DNA from: Ammoniphilus oxalaticus | GTDB lineage: Bacteria > Bacillota > Bacilli > Aneurinibacillales > RAOX-1 | Direction: 5' to 3' | Assembly: GCF_003609605.1 (NCBI RefSeq) | Contig: NZ_MCHY01000009.1 | Coordinates: 268,523 to 332,522, forward strand | DNA length: 64,000 nucleotides | Shown here: piece after piece, positions 1 to 8,888 of the stretch | Position numbering within the stretch: the stretch's first letter is position 1 | Layout: each line of letters opens with the position of its first letter | Translations under genes and position numbers: made by a program | The notes under the pieces: generated by a model | The model's database searches: none | What the model saw: only the letters and a program-made list of their open reading frames with translations | What the model was told of the DNA's origin: nothing

Positions 1-899
1 ACTACCTCTATTCCTTTTAAAATCCACGATTTGCTGCAACGCAGCGCTTGCCTCTGGATGGCCTCCATTTGGTCAATATTTACCAGCTCGCTTTTCCGAT
101 CTATTTGAAAAAATAACACATCTCGATACCAATACAACAGTAGATCCAGCATCAACGGTAACCCTTGATTTCCTTGTTCCGTTTTAAGCGCTTTCTCCTG
201 TAAAGTCACTAAAACATAAGACCCTTTTTCAAGGATATCTTCTGATAATTGTATCATTAAATTTCGGTACTGCGCAAACTGCTCTGTTTGGCACAATTCC
301 CTTGCTTCAGCTAAATCAGCCGTTATTTTACAGGCATTTCGAACGATAGGCTCGAAGAAACCTTCTGACACTAAAGTAGCCACCCTTTTTTCAAAAGGAA
401 GTTCATCAAAATAAACAATCTGGCAGCGCGATAAAATAGTCGGCAAAATCTGATGAATATGCTCAGTTAATAAAAGGGCTGTTATTTGGTAAACAGGTTC
501 CTCTAAAAACTTCAATAAACTGTTTGCCGCTTGAACCGTCATTTTATCGGCATGTTCAATAATATACACATTTCGCGAAGACTCGGCAGCACGAAAGGAT
601 AGCGCTTTTTGGAGTTGACGTATTTGATCGATCTTAATACTTGCTCCATCAAGCAGGATTAGATGGAGATCAGGATGATTTCCTGAGTCAATCCTTTGAC
701 AATGATGGCACTGTTGGCAGGGGTTACCCGCTTCAGCTTGCTGACAAAGCAACGCCTTCGCATACTGTGCGGCAAGCTTCATCTTCCCGACACCTTGGCT
801 ACCTACGAATAAATAAGCGTGAGCAACTCGTTTGTGAAGAATACTATTTCTAAGTAAGGTTGCCACCTTCGGCTGATCGACAAAACCGTCCCACTCCAT
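1..899 (-). CDS. holB: DNA polymerase III delta' subunit (partial, 3' end cut by window)
   Basis: Delta' is a clamp-loader subunit that, with DnaX and delta, loads the sliding clamp on DNA. The frame is open from an ATG at 899 to the window edge, giving about 299 residues; the C-terminus lies outside. The N-terminus shows HAYLFVGSQGVGK, a degenerate P-loop, then a zinc knuckle of four cysteines (CQQAEAGNPCQQCHHC) at about residues 52-67, and later LLKFLEEP and LPTILSRCQIV, the SRC motif of clamp-loader AAA+ proteins. These match the HolB family. It lies 48 bases after tmk in the same direction, so it is probably co-transcribed with it. In B. subtilis yaaQ and yaaR separate the two genes; here they do not. 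Confidence 0.93.
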   Translation of the reverse strand, partial: MEWDGFVDQPKVATLLRNSILHKRVAHAYLFVGSQGVGKMKLAAQYAKALLCQQAEAGNPCQQCHHCQRIDSGNHPDLHLILLDGASIKIDQIRQLQKALSFRAAESSRNVYIIEHADKMTVQAANSLLKFLEEPVYQITALLLTEHIHQILPTILSRCQIVYFDELPFEKRVATLVSEGFFEPIVRNACKITADLAEARELCQTEQFAQYRNLMIQLSEDILEKGSYVLVTLQEKALKTEQGNQGLPLMLDLLLYWYRDVLFFQIDRKSELVNIDQMEAIQRQALRCSKSWILKGIEV

Positions 900-947
900 A
901 TTTACCACCTCATTATTTTCCATTATACAGCAATTTGCGCAACGATC

Positions 948-1598
948 CTATCTCAAACCATGATCCGCGCTGTTTAGGTAAGAATCAACAATGGAGCATA
1001 CGTCTGCAAACACTTGCTCAATGGGTCGTTGCGCCTGAATCAGTCGGATACGTTCTGGAAAACGCGCTGCTAACTGAACATATCCCGCGCGAACGCGCTC
1101 GTGAAAGTCAAGCTGTTCTAAATCTAAGCGGTTGACCTCTCTCGTTTTATCGGCATGAATCCTAGCAAGGCCAACTGCGGGCTCGATATCAAAATATAGA
1201 GTTAGATCGGGCATGTTATTTTCAATCGCAAATTGGTTGATTTCAAAAATTTCATCTATCCCTAATCCTCTTGCGATTCCTTGGTAGGTGAGACTGCTAT
1301 CAATAAATCGATCACATAACACGATTTTTCCCTGTTCCAAAGCAGGTCGCACTTTCTCTACGAGATGTTGTCTTCTTGCGGCCGCATAAAGTAGCGCTTC
1401 CGCGCGCGCGTCCATTTTTGTATTGGCCGGATTTAAAATAATAGAACGAATTTGTTCCGCGATCTCAATCCCGCCTGGCTCTCGTGTGCTAACCACGGTC
1501 CACCCCTTCGAAAAGAGGTATGTCTCAAGTTTATGAATAATCGTTGTTTTCCCAGCGCCTTCCCCGCCCTCTACCGTTATAAAAATCCCTTCGCTCAT
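948..1598 (-). CDS. tmk: Thymidylate kinase
   Basis: Phosphorylates dTMP to dTDP in the cytoplasm, an essential step of dTTP synthesis. The 216 residues are normal for the family. The P-loop [10 protein letters not shown] is at residues 10-19, the DR(F/Y) substrate motif appears as [13 protein letters not shown], and a lid region rich in arginine follows. A strong ribosome site (AAGGAGGGG) precedes the ATG. It follows the YaaO-like decarboxylase by 17 bases and precedes holB, the order known near the B. subtilis origin except for the missing yaaQ and yaaR. Confidence 0.97.
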   Translation of the reverse strand: MSEGIFITVEGGEGAGKTTIIHKLETYLFSKGWTVVSTREPGGIEIAEQIRSIILNPANTKMDARAEALLYAAARRQHLVEKVRPALEQGKIVLCDRFIDSSLTYQGIARGLGIDEIFEINQFAIENNMPDLTLYFDIEPAVGLARIHADKTREVNRLDLEQLDFHERVRAGYVQLAARFPERIRLIQAQRPIEQVFADVCSIVDSYLNSADHGLR

Positions 1599-1615
1599 GT
1601 CGCCGATTCCCCTCC

Positions 1616-3058
1616 TTATAAATAATCTTTTATGACCAGTATCGTTTCTAATGAAAGATCGGATAGGTCATGGAAGCGGCAACCCATCCGTTTCAGCTCC
1701 ACTATATAAGTTAATGTCATTGCATCCAACCGTTCTCCAGGATTAATGACTGGGACACCTGGTGGATAAGGCGTAACCCTCTCTGCGCTGACACGTCCAA
1801 CCGCATCCGTTATCGAAATCCGCTCTGTATCAAATCGATGCGTTTCAGATGGTAACAGAACAACCTCCTGAGCAAACGTATACGAAGGAAACCGCTCTTC
1901 GTTAGAGGAACTGTCTAGGCCATCCATGCCCTCTACTTCTATTCCCCGGAGCGCGTCTAGTAACCGATGCAAATCCTGCTCCTCTGTAAAAGGGGATAAA
2001 GCGAGCAAAACAAATTGTTCATCAGCCAGCTCCGCATAAATTCCATGCCGTTCCAAGTATTCCTTTAAAGCAAAACCATGAAAATGAGCAGACCTCGTTC
2101 GCAGTGTAATTTTTAATGGATCTAAAAAGTCGTAGGAAGGACTGGCTGTGACGAATTGCAGCCACGGGAATGATTCAACCTCTATTTTCCTATAAAATTG
2201 TTGGACCCATTGAATGACACGGGCTAGATCTTGCCCCCCTTGATGATGGAGATAATGTCGGGCGTAATCGAGAGATGCTAATAATGGATAGGAAGGGCTG
2301 CTTGATTGCACCATCGCTAAAGACCGACGCAATCGAGCCCGATCAATCAAATCCCCCTGAATATGTAACATCGAAGACATCGTTAAAGAGGGGAGCATCT
2401 TGTGAGTCGATTGAACAGAGGCGGATGCCCCCGCTTGCATAGCTGTTGGCGGAAGCGATTCATGGTGTCCAAAATGAGCCCCATGAGCCTCGTCCACCAA
2501 CAACGGGATTCGATACTGTTTACATAAATTAGCGTAAGGTTCTAGGTCAACTGTCATTCCAAAGTAATTTGGATTAGTTAGAAAAGCCGCTCTCGGTTTT
2601 TTTTCCTGCAATATCCGTTCAAATTTCTGTATGGAAACGGTCAATGCAAGACCTGTTTGCTGATCAAATTCAGGCGAGAGATAAATCGGCTTCGCATGAG
2701 CCAATGTGATGCCGTTCATAACCGATTTATGCGCATTCCGCTGAACCACTACGGAATCACCCGCTTGCGTAGTGGCTAACAACATAGCCAAATTCCCAAC
2801 CGTGCTTCCGCCGACTAGGAAAAATGTCTCTTCGGCATGAAACACTTGCGCGGCAAGCTGTTGCGCGAGAAGAATTGCTTCCTCCGCCTGATGCAAGTCA
2901 TCAAGTCCTGGTATCTCCGTCAAATCATTGGGAAAGATGGCGGAAAAAAACGGATTATTTGTTCTTCCCTTATGTCCCGGCACATGGAATCGGACAGGAT
3001 ATTGCTTTGTATATTTTTTAATCGCATCAATAATCGGCATTTGCCGCTGATTAAACAA
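1616..3058 (-). CDS. yaaO: YaaO-like Orn/Lys/Arg decarboxylase family protein
   Basis: A PLP-dependent fold-type I decarboxylase of the Orn/Lys/Arg family. About 480 residues. Seen in order: RFHVPGHKG near the N-terminus, [11 protein letters not shown] (cofactor phosphate region), [10 protein letters not shown] (the Asp/His pair that contacts PLP) and [13 protein letters not shown] with the Schiff-base lysine; the C-terminal domain has [13 protein letters not shown]. Substrate (lysine, arginine or ornithine) cannot be told from sequence. The start is uncertain: a GAGGAG lies ten bases before a TTG at 3058, which I prefer; an ATG 18 bases further in has no ribosome site. It lies between csfB and tmk, as yaaO does in B. 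subtilis, but xpaC and yaaN are absent. Confidence 0.88.
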   Translation of the reverse strand: MFNQRQMPIIDAIKKYTKQYPVRFHVPGHKGRTNNPFFSAIFPNDLTEIPGLDDLHQAEEAILLAQQLAAQVFHAEETFFLVGGSTVGNLAMLLATTQAGDSVVVQRNAHKSVMNGITLAHAKPIYLSPEFDQQTGLALTVSIQKFERILQEKKPRAAFLTNPNYFGMTVDLEPYANLCKQYRIPLLVDEAHGAHFGHHESLPPTAMQAGASASVQSTHKMLPSLTMSSMLHIQGDLIDRARLRRSLAMVQSSSPSYPLLASLDYARHYLHHQGGQDLARVIQWVQQFYRKIEVESFPWLQFVTASPSYDFLDPLKITLRTRSAHFHGFALKEYLERHGIYAELADEQFVLLALSPFTEEQDLHRLLDALRGIEVEGMDGLDSSSNEERFPSYTFAQEVVLLPSETHRFDTERISITDAVGRVSAERVTPYPPGVPVINPGERLDAMTLTYIVELKRMGCRFHDLSDLSLETILVIKDYL

Positions 3059-3092
3059 GTATAAACATCTCCTCACTCATTTCCCCAAGTGT

Positions 3093-3132
3093 AAAAAAAA
3101 AGAAGCCGTCTTGCAACTGCAAAACGGCTTCT
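3093..3132 (-). terminator. Terminator after csfB
   Basis: Inverted arms AGAAGCCGT and ACGGCTTCT with a 14-base loop, followed on the minus strand by a run of nine T. It ends the csfB unit before the YaaO-like gene, which would then need its own promoter or read-through. Confidence 0.85.
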
Positions 3133-3138
3133 CCTATC

Positions 3139-3318
3139 TTATGCGTCTAATTTCCAGATCAATTTCATCTTTTCAACAAAAAAGGGATACTTTGTGTCCC
3201 TTACGTCCGTATTCACCATTTCCTGTTCACATGATTCACATATAAATGATTGCCAGATGGTGATTCCCTTTTGTTCCGTATCCCCACAAACGATACAACC
3301 TTTAATCGGCCAAGACAT
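3139..3318 (-). CDS. csfB: Anti-sigma factor Gin/CsfB
   Basis: Gin (CsfB) is a small zinc protein that binds sigma-G (and sigma-E) and keeps them from acting too early in sporulation. The 59 residues show CIVCGDTEQKG, then SFICESCEQE, giving the CxxC...CxxC zinc site of the family, and end with the conserved block YPFFVEKMKLIW. The ATG at 3318 is preferred because GTGGAG lies at normal distance; an upstream in-frame codon would add 11 residues with no match. It overlaps by 17 bases the end of a second, shorter Gin-like gene, in another frame. It sits next to bofA as in B. subtilis. Confidence 0.88.
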   Translation of the reverse strand: MSWPIKGCIVCGDTEQKGITIWQSFICESCEQEMVNTDVRDTKYPFFVEKMKLIWKLDA

Positions 3319-3430
3319 TACTGTTCTCCACTTCACGCTCACATGGCTCACAAATAAATGAATTCCATATCATAGCTACTTCTTCTGTTTGCGTTCCACA
3401 AACAGTACAATCTTTTAATTGATTTTCCAT
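3302..3430 (-). CDS. Short Gin-like zinc protein (42 residues), tandem copy before csfB
   Basis: A 42-codon frame with an ATG at 3430 and a good ribosome site (AGGTGG, seven bases upstream). It reads CTVCGTQTEE, then IWNSFICEPCERE, closely matching the zinc-binding half of the neighbouring csfB product (IWQSFICESCEQE), but stops at NSNVLAD and lacks the C-terminal YPFF block. Its last 17 bases overlap the csfB start in a different frame, so the two are likely translationally coupled. Role is inference: a mini-Gin that may bind zinc or a sigma factor, or the relic of a tandem duplication. Confidence 0.72.
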   Translation of the reverse strand: MENQLKDCTVCGTQTEEVAMIWNSFICEPCEREVENSNVLAD

Positions 3431-3498
3431 CCAAACCACCTAACTTTTCTAGTAATATTTTTATTATTAACAACAAATGAAATTCATATACATCCAAT

Positions 3499-4623
3499 TC
3501 AGACTTTTCTACCAAATGGAATATACTCAAAACCATGTCGTTCCATCATCCGCGCGGGAAACAAACTTCTTCCATCTATTATTAGCGAAGGAATAAGTCG
3601 CTCACTTAGCTTGACCAGATCAACTTCTCTAAATTCACGGTGACCCGCTAAAATTAGGAGCGCATCGACCGAATCGATCGCCGCCCATAAGTTCGGGTAA
3701 AATAAGTTGCGATTTAAAACATCTTCCTCAGATTGCGCAAGTAAATAAGATGGACTGTAAATTTGAGCGGTCACTCCATACCCCGTTAGTTTTTTAATTA
3801 GCGGCGAAAAAAGCTCGCTTTCCCCCGCCCAAACACCAACTGTTTTCCCCGCTAATGGCTTCAGTTTTTTAATTAGCTGATCTAAGGCCCAATCAACCTG
3901 TCGCTCATATGCGCTGCGCGCCGCCTCAAGTAACGACAAATCAACGTTATTTGCAATCACCTGATCGATTAATGAACTTAGTTCAAGTCGCGTTTCTTTC
4001 CAATCAAACCCGAATCCTTCTTCAAAATAGGATTGTCCAATTCGCGGGTCCATCCCAATTCCGCAACCAACGGTTTGCGCCTCCGCTCCTAACACTTCAC
4101 ATAGAGAAGCAATTTCATTCATAAATGAAATCTTTGTCGCAATGAAGGCATGAGCCGCAAAATGGATCATTTCCGTATTTCTACGCGTCGTCACCATCAT
4201 TGGAGCAAATCGCTTGGCTAGGGCTCGTCTCAGCCGAATGAGTGTTGGATGTCCCCCATCCCCGCCAAGAATAATTTGAATAGAACTTTTTGACGATAAA
4301 ATTTGTGTCCATGAAATGACTGCGATTGACTGCTGCTCCTGGTCAAACCAATCCTGAACGAAGTCGCCGCTGCCGACAGGCGCTGAGCCTGCCAAAATGA
4401 GACCGATTTGATCAGATAGATGTGGACCAAGTTGTTCAATGATCGCCCATAGTTGCTCGCTTTCCATCATTTCATCAACACAAATGAAAACATAACTAAG
4501 CTCCGCCACTTTTGATAGTCCTTGGTAATTTGGTTCTAAACGTGTCACCGAATAGCCATGCAACGCGCTTTCAATCGTTATCGCTAAATCTATCCTTTCC
4601 CCATGCAAAATACCAAATTTCAT
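3499..4623 (-). CDS. UDP-glucose/GDP-mannose dehydrogenase-like protein, probably not an active enzyme
   Basis: 374 residues. The middle part is clearly of the UDP-glucose dehydrogenase family: EMIHFAAHAFIATKISFMNE, followed by LGAEAQTVGCGIGMDPRIG, corresponds to the central helix region, and a C-terminal UDP-binding Rossmann half follows (KTVGVWAGESELFSPL). Two hallmarks are missing. The N-terminal GxGxxG of the NAD site is replaced by LHGERID, and the loop that carries the catalytic cysteine (GGSCFPKD in true enzymes) reads GFGFDWKETR. It is therefore probably a pseudoenzyme. The ATG at 4623 has AGGAAGG upstream and aligns with the family N-terminus; a GTG at 4656 is possible. It lies between bofA and the gin pair, so a sporulation role is possible but unproven. 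Confidence 0.7.
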   Translation of the reverse strand: MKFGILHGERIDLAITIESALHGYSVTRLEPNYQGLSKVAELSYVFICVDEMMESEQLWAIIEQLGPHLSDQIGLILAGSAPVGSGDFVQDWFDQEQQSIAVISWTQILSSKSSIQIILGGDGGHPTLIRLRRALAKRFAPMMVTTRRNTEMIHFAAHAFIATKISFMNEIASLCEVLGAEAQTVGCGIGMDPRIGQSYFEEGFGFDWKETRLELSSLIDQVIANNVDLSLLEAARSAYERQVDWALDQLIKKLKPLAGKTVGVWAGESELFSPLIKKLTGYGVTAQIYSPSYLLAQSEEDVLNRNLFYPNLWAAIDSVDALLILAGHREFREVDLVKLSERLIPSLIIDGRSLFPARMMERHGFEYIPFGRKV

Positions 4624-4707
4624 GATCCACGCGTTCCTTCCTATCCTAATTGTCACTTTCTTTTTTCCTCATCTAAAATTGTGCCCAAACAGCATGATTT
4701 CATGACA

Positions 4708-4742
4708 TAAAAAAAGGTTGCTCCAATTTGGAGTCAACCTTT
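4708..4742 (-). terminator. Terminator after bofA
   Basis: Hairpin GGTTG-CTCCAA / TTGGAG-TCAACC directly after the bofA stop, followed on the minus strand by seven T. Ends the yaaL-bofA unit. Confidence 0.85.
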
Positions 4743-5015
4743 TTATACGATAACAAGTGCTTTTACGACCACAAGTCCAATCAGTCCAGGTAAACCTAAT
4801 AATCCTGAAGCGGCTGCGGTAATCGGATTAATCGGGATAGTAAAATCATAATGGGCGCCAACACTGTTAAATAAAAATAGTAATACGCCTCCCAAAGCAA
4901 GTTTAAATAATCCATAGGCAACCCAACGAATCGGTTTCAACCAGGTCATTTGACTTAAGACAATAACGAAAAACAATAAACCAATCGCAATGATTCCCCA
5001 TAAAACCGTCGTCAA
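4743..5015 (-). CDS. bofA: Pro-sigma-K processing inhibitor BofA
   Basis: BofA is a membrane protein of the outer forespore membrane that, with SpoIVFA, holds the protease SpoIVFB inactive until the forespore signal arrives. 90 residues; a first hydrophobic segment at about residues 3-21, a second at about 33-50, and a conserved hydrophobic C-terminal part with NPITAAASGLLGLPG, typical of the family. It follows yaaL by 12 bases in the same direction, the B. subtilis order. Confidence 0.93.
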   Translation of the reverse strand: MTTVLWGIIAIGLLFFVIVLSQMTWLKPIRWVAYGLFKLALGGVLLFLFNSVGAHYDFTIPINPITAAASGLLGLPGLIGLVVVKALVIV

Positions 5016-5027
5016 TCTGTATCCCCC

Positions 5028-5240
5028 TTATTCTAAAGCATGAACTTTCCTTCTCTTAGCGGTTTCATATAGAAACATGTACCTTCTCTCCAAGATATCT
5101 GCCATAACATCACTCTCATTTTCGCCAGACAGGCTATATTGCCATTGAACCATTGCGAGATGGGCGCCTTCGATCAATTTTCTCCGTTCATTTGACACTT
5201 GCCAGTTCGTAGATTGTTCACTTCTAATCCGTTTTATCAT
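5028..5240 (-). CDS. yaaL: YaaL family protein (DUF2508)
   Basis: 70-residue cytoplasmic protein of unknown function found next to recR and bofA in many Bacillales. The reading matches the family (WQYSLSGENESDVMADILER followed by RYMFLYETAKRR). It is separated from recR by a terminator and reads into bofA, so yaaL-bofA appear to form one transcript. Confidence 0.87.
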   Translation of the reverse strand: MIKRIRSEQSTNWQVSNERRKLIEGAHLAMVQWQYSLSGENESDVMADILERRYMFLYETAKRRKVHALE

Positions 5241-5301
5241 ACTTTATCCCTCCGTTAAAAACATACGCTTGTCTTATTTAAAAAAGAACAAACTGCCCCA
5301 C

Positions 5302-5336
5302 AAAAAATAAGCAGCGCTAGTTAAGCGCTGCTTATT
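5302..5336 (-). terminator. Terminator after recR
   Basis: Perfect arms AATAAGCAGCGCT and AGCGCTGCTTATT with a five-base loop, overlapping the recR stop, followed on the minus strand by T-rich sequence. Confidence 0.88.
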
Positions 5337-5931
5337 ATAATTCTCTTCGACCTTCCAAAGCTTTTGTTAACGTAACCTCATCAGCGTATTCAAGATCTCC
5401 GCCGACAGGCAGCCCGTGCGCGATTCTTGTAACACGAATACCAAACGGCTTGACAAGTCGAGAAATATACATGGCTGTTGCTTCTCCCTCAATATTTGGG
5501 TTTGTCGCTAGAATTAACTCTTGCACCTGCTCATCCTGCAACCGCTTCAACAACTCAGGTAATCGAATATCCTCTGGTCCAATCCCTTCCATTGGAGAGA
5601 TTGCGCCGTGCAACACGTGGTATGCGCCTTGAAATTCCCTTGTTCGTTCCATTGCAATTAAATCTTTCGGTTCCTGCACAACACAAATACAGGAAGCATC
5701 CCTTGCTTTGTCATTGCATAAATAACAGGGATCTGTGTCGGTAATGTTTTGACATTGGGAACAAAAAAGCAAGTCGCGCTTTGCGTTTACGAGAGCCTTT
5801 CCTAAATCAAGCACATCCTCCTCTTCCATTTTCAAAACAAAAAACGCAAGCCGCGTTGCTGTCTTCGGACCGATCCCAGGCAATTTTGTAAATCCCTCTA
5901 TTAACTTTGCGATCGGTTCTGGATAATACAC
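5335..5931 (-). CDS. recR: Recombination protein RecR
   Basis: RecR acts with RecF and RecO to load RecA at gaps in DNA. 198 residues, the usual length. Helix-hairpin-helix [15 protein letters not shown] at residues 15-29, a four-cysteine zinc finger (CSQCQN...CYLC, with the pairs at about residues 57-60 and 69-72), then the Toprim domain with [14 protein letters not shown]-like sequence and the C-terminal [16 protein letters not shown]. It lies 12 bases after ybaB and ends the dnaX-ybaB-recR operon. Confidence 0.97.
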   Translation of the reverse strand: MYYPEPIAKLIEGFTKLPGIGPKTATRLAFFVLKMEEEDVLDLGKALVNAKRDLLFCSQCQNITDTDPCYLCNDKARDASCICVVQEPKDLIAMERTREFQGAYHVLHGAISPMEGIGPEDIRLPELLKRLQDEQVQELILATNPNIEGEATAMYISRLVKPFGIRVTRIAHGLPVGGDLEYADEVTLTKALEGRREL

Positions 5932-5942
5932 GATCGATCCCT

Positions 5943-6263
5943 CTAAAACAACCCGGGGATATTCATACCGCCCGTAAATTTACCCATTGATTGACTCGTT
6001 AAATCATCAACCTGTTTCATCGCGTCATTAATCGCGGCAAGCACCAGGTCTTGTAACATCTCCACATCATCTGGATCAACAGCCTCTGGTTTGATGATGA
6101 CATCTTTAACTTCCTTATGACCATTTACGACAACCGTTACAACACCGCCGCCAGCAGACCCTTCAACTGTTTTTTCCTTTAGTTCCTCTTGAGCCTTCAC
6201 CATTTGATCCTGCATCTTCTTCATTTGTTTCATCATGTTATTCATATTCATTCCGCCGCGCAT
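5943..6263 (-). CDS. ybaB: Nucleoid-associated protein YbaB/EbfC family
   Basis: Small DNA-binding dimer usually encoded between dnaX and recR (YaaK in B. subtilis). The protein is Met- and Lys-rich at its N-terminus, has [18 protein letters not shown] in the middle and ends [11 protein letters not shown], the family signature. I start at the ATG at 6263 (MRGGMN) because AGGAGG lies seven bases before it; the ATG at 6269 is too close to that ribosome site. Confidence 0.94.
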   Translation of the reverse strand: MRGGMNMNNMMKQMKKMQDQMVKAQEELKEKTVEGSAGGGVVTVVVNGHKEVKDVIIKPEAVDPDDVEMLQDLVLAAINDAMKQVDDLTSQSMGKFTGGMNIPGLF

Positions 6264-6279
6264 ATCCATGCCTCCTAGT

Positions 6280-7998
6280 CTAGTCTTTAATTTCCAATAA
6301 CTCTTCGCCTACTAACTTAAGCGCTTCTTCCAAAAAAGGATCTGCATCTTCGCGCTGCTCCGAAGTTTCTCTTTCCTGCCCTTGTTCAGATTTTAGCTCA
6401 GACGCGATTTCCTTCCATTGGTTTTCCATTAAGGTCAACATTTCCATTGGTTGGCCTAAGACAGATTGAATAACACCTTCAATAATCTCACGATGCTGTT
6501 CTTTTTCCGTTGTTTCACGATGAATCGCGCTTTTAAAACTAATTAAGACGCCGCTCTCACCGACCGCAACAGGTTCCCCGTCAATAAGCCAAGCATGAAC
6601 TTGGATCCTCTGTTTCTTAATCTGATTTAGAATATCAGGCCATTGCTGTGTCAACTTTTGTAAAGAGCTTCGACTAGCTGTAGCCAGTATTTCTTGGATG
6701 CGATGCTCATTAATTTTTACAGTAGGTGGAACAGAAGCCCTTCGCGGGGCCTCCACCCGTCGCGCTTGCCCGCTTCCCGTTGTTGATGTTGAAGCCGTTG
6801 AACGATGTTGAGTCACCTGCTGAAGCTTATTTTCTAGTTCTGTCAGTCGCTTTTGCAATTGATCCAACTCAGGCTGCGCCTCCGTCGTCAGTACCTCTTT
6901 TTGAGGTTGGGATCGATTCAATTCAAGCAAGCGAATTAGACCGATCTCTAACGCGATTTTAGGATGTGTAGCCCATTTCATATCAGCAAGCGACTTATTC
7001 AGACTCTCGATAATTAAATATAATGATTCATGATCAAACGTATGAGCAATTTCAACAAATTGTTCATCCCCTGTTATGCGATGTTGAATTTCCTCCAGGT
7101 TAGGCGCTGTCTTATAGACGAGCAAGTCACGAAAATAAATGAGAACATCATCCAAAAATTGTTCTGAATTTTTCCCTTCTGACGTTAACTGGTGTACTAA
7201 TTCCATTAGTTTAGCGGCATCACCGTCTAATACAGCTTGAGATATCTCCGATAATGCTCTTTGAGGAATGACACCGGTCACCATGATGACGTCTTCTTCC
7301 TCAATCGTCTGCCCCGCATAAGAAAGGATTTGGTCAAATAAGCTCAATACATCTCTCATCCCGCCTTGCGCAACCCGTATCATGAGGGACAAGGCTTGTT
7401 TCGAGATCTTAACGTCTTCCGCATCGGCAATAAAACAAAGGCGTTCCATCATTGCTTTTGCCGAGATGCTTCTAAAATCAAAACGTTGACATCTAGAAAT
7501 AATTGTTGCGGGCAATCGATGCGGTTCTGTGGTCGCCAAAATAAACACGACATGCTGCGGAGGCTCTTCCAATGTCTTTAACAACGCGTTGAAAGCTTCC
7601 GTCGTCAGCATATGAACTTCATCGATAATATAAATTTTAAAGGCAACCTCAGTCGGCGCATACTTCACCTTATCGCGGACATCTCGGATTTCCTCTACAC
7701 CGCGATTTGACGCCGCATCAATTTCAATGACATCGACAACCGAACCTTCTGTAATACCCTCACAAGCCGAGCATTGATTGCAAGGTTCAGCTGCCGGACC
7801 TTGCTTACAGTTAATCGCCTTGGCCAATATTTTCGCCGCGCTCGTTTTCCCCGTGCCTCGCGGACCGGAGAATAAGTATGCATGGGAGAAGCGTTTTTCT
7901 TTTAACGCATTTTGTAAAGTTCGGGTGATATGTTCCTGTCCTACCAAATCACCAAAAATTTGAGGACGAAATACACGATATAAAGCACGATAGGCCAT
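6280..7998 (-). CDS. dnaX: DNA polymerase III gamma/tau subunit
   Basis: AAA+ motor of the clamp loader; tau also joins polymerase and helicase. 572 residues. Seen: [11 protein letters not shown] (Walker A) at about residues 40-50, a four-cysteine zinc finger ([16 protein letters not shown]), IIDEVHMLT (Walker B), LLKTLEEPP and [11 protein letters not shown] (sensor/SRC motif), then a charged tau-specific tail. The ATG at 7998 (MAYRALYR) with GGGAG upstream is preferred over a TTG 15 bases earlier. No A-run of six suited to gamma-producing frameshift was seen. First gene of the dnaX-ybaB-recR operon. Confidence 0.96.
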   Translation of the reverse strand: MAYRALYRVFRPQIFGDLVGQEHITRTLQNALKEKRFSHAYLFSGPRGTGKTSAAKILAKAINCKQGPAAEPCNQCSACEGITEGSVVDVIEIDAASNRGVEEIRDVRDKVKYAPTEVAFKIYIIDEVHMLTTEAFNALLKTLEEPPQHVVFILATTEPHRLPATIISRCQRFDFRSISAKAMMERLCFIADAEDVKISKQALSLMIRVAQGGMRDVLSLFDQILSYAGQTIEEEDVIMVTGVIPQRALSEISQAVLDGDAAKLMELVHQLTSEGKNSEQFLDDVLIYFRDLLVYKTAPNLEEIQHRITGDEQFVEIAHTFDHESLYLIIESLNKSLADMKWATHPKIALEIGLIRLLELNRSQPQKEVLTTEAQPELDQLQKRLTELENKLQQVTQHRSTASTSTTGSGQARRVEAPRRASVPPTVKINEHRIQEILATASRSSLQKLTQQWPDILNQIKKQRIQVHAWLIDGEPVAVGESGVLISFKSAIHRETTEKEQHREIIEGVIQSVLGQPMEMLTLMENQWKEIASELKSEQGQERETSEQREDADPFLEEALKLVGEELLEIKD

Positions 7999-8076
7999 GA
8001 TCGACACTCCCAATCCTCTTATTCCATTATTACCATAAGTATACTACAGCTCATTTTCATTTCACAAACGAATACT

Positions 8077-8110
8077 AAAAAAGCCCCAATGGAATTACCA
8101 TTGGGGCTTT
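8077..8110 (-). terminator. Terminator after SRP RNA
   Basis: Perfect ten-pair stem GCCCCAATGG / CCATTGGGGC with a five-base loop, followed on the minus strand by TTTTTTAG. Ends the ffs transcript. Confidence 0.92.
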
Positions 8111-8117
8111 GTAAAAT

Positions 8118-8388
8118 TACTGCCGCGCACCTATTATCGATACGACCAACCAAGCGTTACTTGTGTAGTTAGCTCAAATCAGGTTGCCCTACGGCACACA
8201 GATGACACCACTTATGGCTGCTTCCTTCCGGACCTGACCAGGTTCACGGCTATCTGTTGCGCAGGACCCAATTGTCAACACCACTTATACAAGGCAGACC
8301 TTACATGAATCGCACCTCTAATAGGAATTCAACCCCGCTAAGGCGGATTGCGGGTTATAGGGCACCGCCAACTCCCCATCTAGCGCGA
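8118..8388 (-). ncRNA. ffs: Signal recognition particle RNA, large Bacillus type (scRNA)
   Basis: RNA core of the signal recognition particle, which with Ffh and FtsY targets membrane and secreted proteins. On the minus strand the conserved domain IV is present as GGTCAGGTCCGGAAGGAAGC followed by AGCC, with GGGTCCTGCGCAAC before it and GTGCCGTAGGG after it. The 5' part has GATGGGGAG and GGCGGTGCCC, and the 3' end GGTGCGCGGCAG, so this is the long (about 270 nt) form with an Alu domain. Ends are approximate. Position between tadA and dnaX is the usual one. Confidence 0.95.
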
Positions 8389-8436
8389 CAAAGTTATACA
8401 CTACGTTAGATGCAGTTTATCTCGACTGCTTTATTA

Positions 8437-8465
8437 CTATAACACAGATCTGACGACGATATCAA
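8437..8465 (-). promoter_or_regulatory. Sigma-A promoter of ffs
   Basis: Minus strand: -35 TTGATA (8460-8465) and -10 TTATAG (8437-8442) with a 17-base spacer. Predicted start near 8430, about 42 bases before the mature RNA, leaving a 5' leader to be trimmed. Confidence 0.8.
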
Positions 8466-8530
8466 GTTAAACAGAGTTGAAAATAATGGGTAGGATCCGA
8501 TTTGACCACATCGTTTCAACTAACAAACAA

Positions 8531-8565
8531 AGTCGGCGAAAGAAACATCTGTTTCTTCGCCGACT
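8531..8565 (-). terminator. Terminator-like hairpin after the solute-binding fragment
   Basis: Arms AGTCGGCGAA and TTCGCCGACT with further pairing (GAAAC/GTTTC) inside, followed on the minus strand by TTGTTTGTT. Probably the old terminator of the transcript coming from DUF3231 and the decayed gene at 8692. Confidence 0.6.
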
Positions 8566-8691
8566 TCTTCCAAAAAACTATTCTGTAGTGGATTGAACCT
8601 CTCTGCCTATGTGAGTTTATTATATCTCAATTCGCTGCGCGCTATACAGAATATGTGTAGAAAAATTACCTCCAAAGAATTGAATTGTAGT

Positions 8692-8883
8692 TTAATTCTT
8701 TCTAGCCTCTTGCATTGCTCTTTCCCCTTTCTCTTGGGCAGCTTTTAACGCTTCGTCAATCGATTTATTATTCGCAAATACTTGATCCAGTTCTTCGCCT
8801 AGCGCATCCAAAGCATTTATTTGACCAATATTTCGCGTTCCCTGAAAACCGATTTCTAGCTTGGCAACGAGAAAATCTTCTTT
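8692..8883 (-). pseudogene. C-terminal remnant of a family-1 sugar ABC solute-binding protein
   Basis: A 63-codon open frame with no start codon of its own: it begins right after an in-frame TAG and lies eight bases beyond the DUF3231 stop. It reads GFQGTRNIGQINALDALGEE followed by LDQVFANNKSIDEALKAA and ends QEKGERAMQEARKN, the typical C-terminal helices of extracellular family-1 (maltose-type) binding proteins. The rest of the protein and any permease genes are absent. I read it as the tail of a gene removed when the DUF3231 gene or neighbouring DNA was inserted. Confidence 0.72.
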
Positions 8884-8888
8884 CTAAT

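Noticed and set aside
6280-7998. Programmed frameshift in dnaX that would make a gamma subunit
   Set aside because: No run of six A before G on the coding strand was found; the longest runs are five. Bacillus-type dnaX genes usually make only one product.
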